Shown piece after piece: positions 7,424 through 13,822 of a DNA stretch of 56,242 nucleotides. The first letter of the stretch is position 1. Each line of letters opens with the position of its first letter. The notes under the pieces were generated by a model. It saw nothing but the letters and a program-made list of their open reading frames with translations, was not told the origin of the DNA and did no database searches. A program made the position numbers and the translations under genes. This stretch comes from Deinococcus indicus (lineage in GTDB: Bacteria; Deinococcota; Deinococci; Deinococcales; Deinococcaceae): NCBI RefSeq assembly GCF_002198095.1, contig NZ_NHMK01000027.1:1-56242 (forward strand), read 5' to 3'.

Positions 7424-7709
7424 CCTCGACAACTTGGCGCGCGAATGTCAACGTCTGAGCGAGTCATGCTCGACAATCTGGCGCGCGGTTGTCCACGTCG
7501 GTGCGTGATGCGCTCGACAACTTCGCGCGCTCATGTCGAAGTGCTCAATCCGTCCTCCAACTCTTTGCCACTTCACCGGCAGAGACCTCACCGCGACATC
7601 CTCGCGCTTGATTGTCGAAGTGTGCTTTTTACCACCTCGACACTTCGGTGCGAGGTTGTCGCAGTTCATATTTCAAGACCTCGACACTTGAGCGCGAGAT
7701 TGTCGAAGA
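7424..7709 (+). repeat. Six palindromic repeats in two 44-bp-phased triplets
   Basis: Each 31-bp unit reads roughly CTCGACA-n11-GCGCG-n-TTGTCGAAGT, an inverted repeat of TCGACA / TGTCGA around a GCGCG centre. Units start at 7424, 7468, 7512 and then 7591, 7635, 7679. Within each triplet the spacing is exactly 44 bp, about four helical turns. The triplets are separated by 79 bp. Such phased arrays are typical of centromere-like partition sites or initiator and operator sites. The DNA-binding protein gene at 7881 is the obvious candidate for the ligand. Confidence 0.75.
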
Positions 7710-7851
7710 TCTCTGAACTGGAGCCCGCTGCTGTAGGCCAGTGCAGCACCGGTGAGTGGATGGCGAACCAACGCCCTTCCATTGAACCGGGCATGCTCAC
7801 GGCTTCTAACCTCGCGCGTCAAGTCAGTCAGGCCCAACCAACACCACGCCC

Positions 7852-7880
7852 GTCACCCCCAGGACACTTACGGTGCAGGC
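7852..7880 (+). promoter_or_regulatory. GTCACCCC promoter-like motif
   Basis: GTCACCCC begins 29 bases before the ATG at 7881, with TACGGT at -12 to -7. The hexamer position fits a -10 element of a leaderless transcript starting at the ATG. Confidence 0.6.
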
Positions 7881-8372
7881 ATGTCAGAAACCAGCACTTC
7901 CAGCGACATGACCCCATCCTTCACCTTGACGGACCTGGCCAACAGGCTTGGTGTCCACCACCGGAGCGCACTGCGTCTGCTGAACGATTACGCGGCGTAC
8001 CTGCAGATCCCGGTGTACACCGGCCATCGGAGGCAGCTTCAGATCTCGTCTGCTGACTTTGAGCGGGTGGTGGAGCTCGCTGAGCTTCTCCGCGTCATCG
8101 GGTTGAATGTCCAACAATTCCAGCGACTGCAATGCTGCGATGACCCTCGCCTCTGGTCGCTCCTCAAACGGCCGGGCTTTTCAAATCCAGCAGCAACTGA
8201 TGACCGGCTCGCCCGCCTTGAGTCCAGTCTGGCTGACTTCCTCCGCAAGCAAGAGACGGTGATGAAACAGCAAATTGATCTCCTGCACCATGTGGTCAGC
8301 CTGCTCCCAGCGGCTCCAGCACCGACAACTACTCCCGTGCCCGCTCCTGCCCGCCGTGAGCCGCGCGAGTGA
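7881..8372 (+). CDS. HTH DNA-binding protein, possible partition or regulatory factor
   Basis: A 163-residue protein. FTLTDLANRLGVHHRSALRLLNDY (residues 14-37) is a MerR/Xre-like helix-turn-helix. The middle (FERVVELAELLRVIGLNVQQFQRL) is helical, and a coiled-coil-like stretch follows (LARLESSLADFLRKQETVMKQQIDLLHHVVSLL). The tail is Pro/Ala-rich. That layout suits a dimeric DNA binder. The phased palindromes 170-460 bases upstream are a plausible target, for partition or autoregulation. ATG 8 1 is supported by the promoter motif 29 bases upstream (ATG at 7881). Its stop overlaps the next gene's GTG start. Confidence 0.65.
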   Translation: MSETSTSSDMTPSFTLTDLANRLGVHHRSALRLLNDYAAYLQIPVYTGHRRQLQISSADFERVVELAELLRVIGLNVQQFQRLQCCDDPRLWSLLKRPGFSNPAATDDRLARLESSLADFLRKQETVMKQQIDLLHHVVSLLPAAPAPTTTPVPAPARREPRE

Positions 8373-8971
8373 CCAGACCGGCCGGTCCTCGCCGCCGCTG
8401 GACACGCCCGACCCTGGTGCTGATCTTCGTCACGTTCCCACTCTGGAGTGCTTCGTTCTGGCGGACAACCACTCGCGCCATGGACGCCCGAAACGAGCGT
8501 GAGGCCTGCCTCGCCTTCATTCACGCCCGTCCCGGCTGGACCACCGCCACTGACCTCGAGCGGCGTCTCGACGACCTCCAACTCACCACAGATGCGGAAT
8601 TCAGCCAGGACCTTCAGGTCGCTCAGGCGCAACTCGCGGCGCATGCTGCACCGGCCGGGCACGTGCGCCTGTATGGTCTGCCGGCTCACGCGACTCAGCA
8701 CTGGTGGTTCGGTCGGGCACAGCTTCCCGGCCGGGCCTTCACGCTGCGGTCGCCGGACTTCCAGCGCGTGCCGGGCCTGAGTGTCCTCGTGCTGGATCTC
8801 CCGTGGAAGGGTGGTGCGTTCCTGCCGGTGGAACTGATCACACCCTGCGGGACGTACCACCAGACCGTCACGTTGCTCCTCCGGACAGACGACGTGGGCA
8901 GTGTGCGGATCAGGACGCAGAAGGGCCGCGTGCAGGTCAGCGAGCAGGTGATTCCCGTCACCCGTCCGTGA
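8369..8971 (+). CDS. Single-pass membrane protein of unknown function
   Basis: A 200-residue protein starting at GTG 8369, which overlaps the TGA of the HTH gene (GTGA). A basic N-terminus precedes one membrane segment (PTLVLIFVTFPLWSASFW, residues 14-31). The rest is predicted extracytoplasmic or cytoplasmic domain with a helical first half and a beta-rich second half (ITPCGTYHQTVTLLLRTDDVGSVRIRT split over strands). No family is recognised. Coupling to the HTH gene suggests a joint role, for example membrane tethering of a DNA-bound complex, but this is inference. Confidence 0.55.
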   Translation: MTRPAGPRRRWTRPTLVLIFVTFPLWSASFWRTTTRAMDARNEREACLAFIHARPGWTTATDLERRLDDLQLTTDAEFSQDLQVAQAQLAAHAAPAGHVRLYGLPAHATQHWWFGRAQLPGRAFTLRSPDFQRVPGLSVLVLDLPWKGGAFLPVELITPCGTYHQTVTLLLRTDDVGSVRIRTQKGRVQVSEQVIPVTRP

Positions 8972-8988
8972 TGCGCCCTGCACAAGCA

Positions 8989-9016
8989 GAGGGGGGAAGC
9001 GAGTGCTTCCCCCCCT
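8989..9016. terminator. Bidirectional hairpin terminator
   Basis: A perfect 12-bp stem (GAGGGGGGAAGC, loop GAGT, GCTTCCCCCCTC) lies between two converging genes. T-rich bases follow on the plus strand, so it can end both the 7881-8971 unit and the long minus-strand secretion operon. Confidence 0.8.
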
Positions 9017-9032
9017 CTTCCTGCCCTTCCTG

Positions 9033-10055
9033 TCACCCAGTCAAAGCCTGTTCGCGGTGCCCCCAGCGACTGCCCTGCGCCACGCTCACCTGCACGCCGG
9101 GCGGCAACCGGTCGTGGGCTACCTCGTCAAAACATTCCTCCAGGTTCTCGAAGATGACGTACTCCCCACGGCCGCGCACGAGGATGCCGAGGGACGTGAC
9201 AGGCGGCCCTGTGACGCCCTCCTCGTTGCGTTGAATGAGCGGCCAGAGGGTCCGCTCGTCCTTCTCCTGGTACGCACTCCGGAGGCTACCGGCGTGCCAG
9301 GTCATGACCGCTCGCGCACCACGAGACCGGGCGTACGCGATCGCGCGGGCGTCCCCTGGGCTGCTGACCTCGTCCACCACCATCCACCGCGGCTGGAAGT
9401 TCTTCACCGTCTGATTGAGCTTCTCGAACTGCAAGGTCGGGTCCCCGATCGGCACGCGACTCACCCAGTCCGTGATCGGGTGAGGCTGAAAGCCGTCCCC
9501 CAGAATCTCGTTCGAGGAGTCGTTCACGAACAGTCGCCCGGCCAGCCGCTCACCCAGAATGCGGATGGAGTCTCGCAGCAGCGCCGTCTTCCCACTCCCG
9601 GGAAGTCCCATGATCACCAGGCCATCCTGCGCGACCGACAGCCACTCCCGGAGCGGCTCAGCCAGACCCACGAAGGCCTTCGCCACGCGGACGGTGACGA
9701 GGCTCGTGTGCCCCATCGTGTCCAGTCGACCGAAGCGGTGCAGGGTGCCCTCCAGTCCCAGGCGTCCGTCCGCGCGCCACTGTCCCACGGAGTCCAGCAC
9801 CTTCATGTCATCCAGGGTCAGTTCGATCGGGTAGATGACATGCGCGTGCTGGTACAGGACTTCCACGGGCCCGAACGCCTGCATGCGAATCTCCTCGACC
9901 TCCCGGATGCGGGACTCGACGAGCACCTGCACCCGGCCGGGCAACATGCGCAGCAGATGATCGAATTCACCAGCCGTGCTGACATCGAACACCGGTTGTG
10001 GGGGCAGCGTGACCCGCCGCGTCACGCGGGCGATGCCTGGGATATCCGCGTGCAT
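9033..10055 (-). CDS. SpoIIIAA/Ycf45-type AAA ATPase in the secretion operon
   Basis: A 340-residue ATPase. The middle reads RLGLEGTLHRFGRLDT then LVTVRVAKAFVG, followed by Walker A GLPGSGKTALLRD. After that come VNDSSNEILGDG, HPITDW, the switch-like VPIGDPTLQFEKLNQTV and Walker B WMVVDEVSSPGDARA. This order and the NEIxGDG motif match the SpoIIIAA/Ycf45 branch of secretion ATPases rather than classical VirB11. SpoIIIAA itself is a VirB11/GspE relative, so it could power this transfer apparatus. ATG 10055 (MHADIPGIARV) follows the preceding stop by two bases. It is the last gene of the operon. Confidence 0.7.
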   Translation of the reverse strand: MHADIPGIARVTRRVTLPPQPVFDVSTAGEFDHLLRMLPGRVQVLVESRIREVEEIRMQAFGPVEVLYQHAHVIYPIELTLDDMKVLDSVGQWRADGRLGLEGTLHRFGRLDTMGHTSLVTVRVAKAFVGLAEPLREWLSVAQDGLVIMGLPGSGKTALLRDSIRILGERLAGRLFVNDSSNEILGDGFQPHPITDWVSRVPIGDPTLQFEKLNQTVKNFQPRWMVVDEVSSPGDARAIAYARSRGARAVMTWHAGSLRSAYQEKDERTLWPLIQRNEEGVTGPPVTSLGILVRGRGEYVIFENLEECFDEVAHDRLPPGVQVSVAQGSRWGHREQALTG

Positions 10056-10057
10056 GG

Positions 10058-10453
10058 TCAGGCCTCGCCGATCGTGACGGTGCCCCGCTTGAGCTGTGAG
10101 CTGGACCGGGCCGTGAGGGTGAGCGCCACGATGCCGAGGCCCAGGATGCAGCCGGTCATGCCAGCGGCGAACCACCAGACGGCCCAGATCACGGTGGCGA
10201 TCAGGAGGAGGAGTTCGTAGCGGAAAGGGAGAGTGCTGAAGAGTCGGTCCATGATGGTTTCGTCCTCTGTGCCCCGTTTGTACTGACTGAGATTGCGGGC
10301 ATGCAGGAGCACGAGCATGACCGAGAAAGCGCCGACGAACCCTGGCAGGCCAGCGAACATGGGCCAGAACAGCAGGCCGATGAACGTGACCCCGAGGAGG
10401 AGTTCGTAGCGGTACGTGATCCGTTGAAGCAGATGGTCAATGGTTGATTCCAT
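10058..10453 (-). CDS. Four-helix membrane protein made by internal duplication
   Basis: A 131-residue protein with four hydrophobic segments. The halves repeat each other: DHLLQRITYRYELLL...LSQYKRGT and DRLFSTLPFRYELLL...SSQLKRGT. Each half has two membrane spans and ends in the same basic motif. The function is unknown; small polytopic proteins occur among T4SS accessory genes. ATG 10453 is supported by a GTCACCCC motif 30 bases upstream. It lies two bases before the ATPase gene. Confidence 0.65.
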   Translation of the reverse strand: MESTIDHLLQRITYRYELLLGVTFIGLLFWPMFAGLPGFVGAFSVMLVLLHARNLSQYKRGTEDETIMDRLFSTLPFRYELLLLIATVIWAVWWFAAGMTGCILGLGIVALTLTARSSSQLKRGTVTIGEA

Positions 10454-10483
10454 ACCCCTCACCGTGCAGGACGTGGGGGTGAC
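10454..10483 (-). promoter_or_regulatory. GTCACCCC promoter-like motif
   Basis: GTCACCCC begins 30 bases before the ATG at 10453, with CACGGT just 8-13 bases upstream. It overlaps the 3' end of the preceding gene, so it would be an internal operon promoter. Confidence 0.55.
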
Positions 10484-10965
10484 TGGCGTCCGGCGTTGTC
10501 GTACCGCAACTTCAGCAGGTCCACTCGCGGGGTAGGACCGGCCGCTGTGACCTGCGTGGCCCAGAGGTTCAACCGGGAGAGCGTGCCGGCATCCCTGGTG
10601 ATCGCCACCGGTGCCGTGAAGTCGGCATCCAGTGCGGCACCCGAAGCCAGCCACGCCCCGTCCACGAGGATCCAGGGTGTCGTGATCGCCCCAGGGTAGA
10701 GGTACGTGTTGATGCCACTGGGCCCGTGCGAGACGTTCAGCAGGTACCCGCCGCGCTTCACGGTGGCCCGCTCAGTAATGAGGAACACGCGGGTGCCTCG
10801 GGCGGCCGTCACCTTCAGTGCAGCAGCGACGGCCTCGTTCATGACACGGGGGAGAACGGCGATCACCTCCCGGCGGGCACCCTGAATGGACTTGGCCACA
10901 TCGGCAGCGCTCTGCGCGTCCACGGAGGACGCGCAGAGCAGCAAGAGACATAGAATTCGGCGCAT
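10459..10965 (-). CDS. Secreted protein, possibly phospholipase D-like
   Basis: A 168-residue protein with a signal peptide (MRRILCLLLLCASSVDAQ). The region INTYLYPGAITTPWILVDGAWLASGAALDADF (given here as a description of strands) resembles the second half of a PLD repeat, which normally has HxK followed by D and GS. The catalytic HxK is not evident, so an inactive or merely structural PLD-type fold is likely. It sits inside the secretion operon. ATG 10965 has the promoter motif 29 bases upstream. Confidence 0.5.
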   Translation of the reverse strand: MRRILCLLLLCASSVDAQSAADVAKSIQGARREVIAVLPRVMNEAVAAALKVTAARGTRVFLITERATVKRGGYLLNVSHGPSGINTYLYPGAITTPWILVDGAWLASGAALDADFTAPVAITRDAGTLSRLNLWATQVTAAGPTPRVDLLKLRYDNAGRQSPPRPAR

Positions 10966-10994
10966 GTCGCGAGCGTGACATGCGCCGGGGTGAC
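10966..10994 (-). promoter_or_regulatory. GTCACCCC promoter-like motif
   Basis: GTCACCCC begins exactly 29 bases before the ATG at 10965, with CACGCT at -12 to -7. It lies in the 39-bp gap after the coupling-protein gene. Confidence 0.6.
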
Positions 10995-11004
10995 GACTTG
11001 ACCG

Positions 11005-13659
11005 TCAGGGCGAGTTGGGTGGCCCCCCCACGACACTGTTCACGAGATCCGCTTTCGATTGCCGCTTCTGCTCCTTCCGGGACAGCCTGCCCTCCCCAGT
11101 CGGTTCGGCTTCTGCGGCCCGCGCCTGACGGACGGCGGCCGCCGTCGCAGCGAGTGACTGCACAGGAATCTGGTTGTGCTCCCGACTGCCGATCCGCTTC
11201 TGCGGGAACCGGAGGACGCCCTCTCCCCTGAAGATCTCCCGCGTGCGGGTCATGGTGCAGAGCAGGGTCCCGTCGATCACCTGAGCGGCAGGCTCGGTCG
11301 GCGTGGTGGGGGGGTCGGTGCTGGCGCACTGGGCTTCATACGCCGCACGTTCGGGCGTGCCGCTGATGCTCAGGGCGTTGTCCCGCAGCCACCGGTAGAC
11401 CGCGTAGGCATCCGGATAGTCCGCCAGATCGGCTTGCAGATCAGCCGGAAGTGCGGCGTGGGCCTTCTTGGTCAGGCGGGCGTGAGAGGCCGTCCGGGTC
11501 CGTTCGAGGAGTCCACCTATCACCAGGCGCGTCACAGCGTTCGTGCCGTTCACGGTGTCTGCCTCCGCATCCACACGCACCGTGATCACCCGCTCCGGCA
11601 GTTGCAGCTCGATCTCGATGAGTTCAGTCATGCACGCCCGGAGCCACTGCACCACTTCAGTGACCGACAGGTTGGCGGCACTCCCTGTTGCTCCCTGAGC
11701 TTGCGGTGCCGCTGATGCCGACGCAGCACCCTGGGTGTTCTGCTGGGATGATGCACTGGTGGCGCCGGCGAGTGCACCGTCCTGAATGATCCGGGCCGTG
11801 TACGCCACCAGGCCGCCCGGGCAGCGCGCGATGGTCTCCTGGTAGAACCCGTGCAGCAGGTTGGGCTTCGACCCTGGCTTGATGCCACTTCCCTCCACGG
11901 TCGCCATGGTCATGGGCGCGAGCTGCGTCCTGATCGGCTGGTGACCGTTCACGCGCACCACCGCTTCGCCCAGCGTGAATCGAGAGAACTCCTCATAGGA
12001 GAGGAGATCGCGTTCGACGAGCCTGGCGGACACGGCATTGCTGCCCTCGTGCTCCAGCACGCGGATGGAGCGGCTGCCCGTCACCCCGACCTCCGTGGCG
12101 GTCGTCTTGCCGATCAGGTCCCGGATCTTCTTCGCATCATCCCCGTTGATGCCGCGCGGGAACACGATCACGCGGGCCACCACGTTCGTCGTGATGGCTT
12201 TCCAGTACGCCTCCCCGTACACCAGTTGGCCCTGCGCGTCGTTCTGAATGCCGAGGTGGTGGGAGATGTTGTACGAGCGCAGCGTCCCCAGGGACCGCAT
12301 CATGTAGTTGATCTTCCCGATGCTGGGCAGCTCGTCCATCATGTACGCCAGGTGCACCCGCAGTCGGCCGCCCTGCTCCGCGGCCACACGCATCGCCGCT
12401 GCATCCAGCAGGCGTTTGTAGAGTCGGAATAGCACCTCGCCCGAGCCGTCCATCATGTTCTTCTGATTGATGCCGACCATCACCAGGGACGGTTGACGGA
12501 AGCACTCCTCCAGTTGCGTGGTCTCGATCGGGAGACCACTCGTGGCCCGCACGACATCCTGGTTGAAGAACACTTTGAGGGCACTGATGATGCCGTTCTT
12601 CGTCTCGGCGAAGTTGCTCTCACCCGCGTCCCGGTACCCCGTGAGGATCGCTTTCGCCTGCTCGTCCCTGGCCGTCTCGACCCATTCCATGAGGCGGTCG
12701 TCGGGCAGCATGGCATGTTCCAGGACGTGACCCATGTGCGCCTGGTCACCCATTTCCGTGCGCAGGAGCCACATCAGCGCGGCGATCATGAAGCGCTTCT
12801 TGTCGTTGTAGTGCTTCCCGCGTTCCTCCATGAACTCCGGAGGCGGGAACACGGCGTCCGCCACCTCCAGCGCATCCGAGAAGGAGAAGACGCCCGAGAT
12901 CAGGTTCACGCGCGCGCCGTACGGCTCGTACGGCGCGAGCAGGACCGTGCGCCGCTTGCGCGCGTGCCAGTACCCGATCGTCTCGTAGAACCCGCTGTCC
13001 TTCTGCGGCCACTTCACGTCGAACACCACGCACGTGATGCCCAGGTGGGCGCCCAGGAAGATGTTTGGCTGGAAGAACGACGTCGTCTTGCCACTCCGGA
13101 TGCCGCCCCACACCAGGGTGTTCTGACACCAGTCCTCCAGCGGGATGTACATCGGGGGAAGGTCTTTGGAGTCGAACGTGCCGCCCACCTCGCCGCTCTT
13201 GAGGTACCCGAGGAAGCCGATGAACGGGTCGTTCGTGGAGTCACTCCCGAACATGTACCGCTTCAGGGCCGCCTTGTTTTCCCAACGGGCGAGCCCCGGA
13301 TCCTTCTGCGGCGCGGCCTTGCGGCTGGGGAAGAACTTCATTGTGAGGGGAATGGCGATGACGGGCAGCAGGAGGGCCAGCCAGTACCAGGCCATGCCCG
13401 CAGAGAACTGCGCGCTGAGCCACGGCCCGCACTTCTCGTCGGTCCCACAGGCGATCAGCAGGGCGGCCATGGCATCTTCCTTCAACTGCCGGGCCTGCGC
13501 GAGCCCGGTGTGTTTGTAGATCAGGGCAGCCGACCGCTGACCGACGTCCAGGGCTTGCATCAGCAGGATGGACGCGCTGAGCATGGTGCTGCTGAGGGCG
13601 GCAATGGCGACGGGGCTTGGCGGATTGGCCTGCGGCCGCTCCGGTTGAGAGGGCGTCAC
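11005..13659 (-). CDS. virD4: VirD4/TraG-type coupling protein
   Basis: An 884-residue membrane ATPase that links the DNA substrate to the conjugation channel. Two membrane segments lie near the N-terminus (VAIAALSSTMLSASILLMQ and WYWLALLLPVIAIPLTMKFF). Walker A is GGIRSGKTTSFF, and Walker B with the TraG signature is YMMDELPSIGKI. A long Gln/Ala-rich linker and a variable C-terminal domain follow. I prefer GTG 13659 (VTPSQPERPQ) because it overlaps the stop of a small upstream gene (GTGA). The frame stays open to 13797, so a longer start is possible. The only coupling protein seen; no relaxase gene is in the window. Confidence 0.88.
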   Translation of the reverse strand: MTPSQPERPQANPPSPVAIAALSSTMLSASILLMQALDVGQRSAALIYKHTGLAQARQLKEDAMAALLIACGTDEKCGPWLSAQFSAGMAWYWLALLLPVIAIPLTMKFFPSRKAAPQKDPGLARWENKAALKRYMFGSDSTNDPFIGFLGYLKSGEVGGTFDSKDLPPMYIPLEDWCQNTLVWGGIRSGKTTSFFQPNIFLGAHLGITCVVFDVKWPQKDSGFYETIGYWHARKRRTVLLAPYEPYGARVNLISGVFSFSDALEVADAVFPPPEFMEERGKHYNDKKRFMIAALMWLLRTEMGDQAHMGHVLEHAMLPDDRLMEWVETARDEQAKAILTGYRDAGESNFAETKNGIISALKVFFNQDVVRATSGLPIETTQLEECFRQPSLVMVGINQKNMMDGSGEVLFRLYKRLLDAAAMRVAAEQGGRLRVHLAYMMDELPSIGKINYMMRSLGTLRSYNISHHLGIQNDAQGQLVYGEAYWKAITTNVVARVIVFPRGINGDDAKKIRDLIGKTTATEVGVTGSRSIRVLEHEGSNAVSARLVERDLLSYEEFSRFTLGEAVVRVNGHQPIRTQLAPMTMATVEGSGIKPGSKPNLLHGFYQETIARCPGGLVAYTARIIQDGALAGATSASSQQNTQGAASASAAPQAQGATGSAANLSVTEVVQWLRACMTELIEIELQLPERVITVRVDAEADTVNGTNAVTRLVIGGLLERTRTASHARLTKKAHAALPADLQADLADYPDAYAVYRWLRDNALSISGTPERAAYEAQCASTDPPTTPTEPAAQVIDGTLLCTMTRTREIFRGEGVLRFPQKRIGSREHNQIPVQSLAATAAAVRQARAAEAEPTGEGRLSRKEQKRQSKADLVNSVVGGPPNSP

Positions 13660-13820
13660 GGCGCGCTCCGGAGACGCCGCCAGATGGCCGGTACCGTCAC
13701 GCTGACGGGAGGAGTGAGGTGGGTGATGCGGGGCTGTGCGGGTGACGTCGGGGTGCAGAGCGGGGAGACGCGAATGGCGCCTCCCCGAACCCTCCACGCC
13801 GTCTGATGGGCGTGTGTCAT
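13656..13820 (-). CDS. Small 54-residue protein between VirB6-like and VirD4 genes
   Basis: Begins MTHAHQTAWRVRGGAIRV. Its ATG follows the stop of the VirB6-like gene by two bases, and its TGA overlaps the preferred GTG of virD4. The tight spacing suggests it is translated, at least to couple virD4. The sequence is basic and Pro-rich with no recognised domain, so it could also be a translated leader. Confidence 0.4.
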   Translation of the reverse strand: MTHAHQTAWRVRGGAIRVSPLCTPTSPAQPRITHLTPPVSVTVPAIWRRLRSAP

Positions 13821-13822
13821 GT

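Noticed and set aside
9033..10055. Plain VirB11 assignment for the ATPase
   Set aside because: The NEIxGDG motif and the order of blocks fit SpoIIIAA/Ycf45 better than VirB11.
11851..13806. Long plus-strand frames opposite virD4
   Set aside because: They are Arg/His/Pro/Val-rich shadows of a clear coding frame, common in GC-rich DNA.
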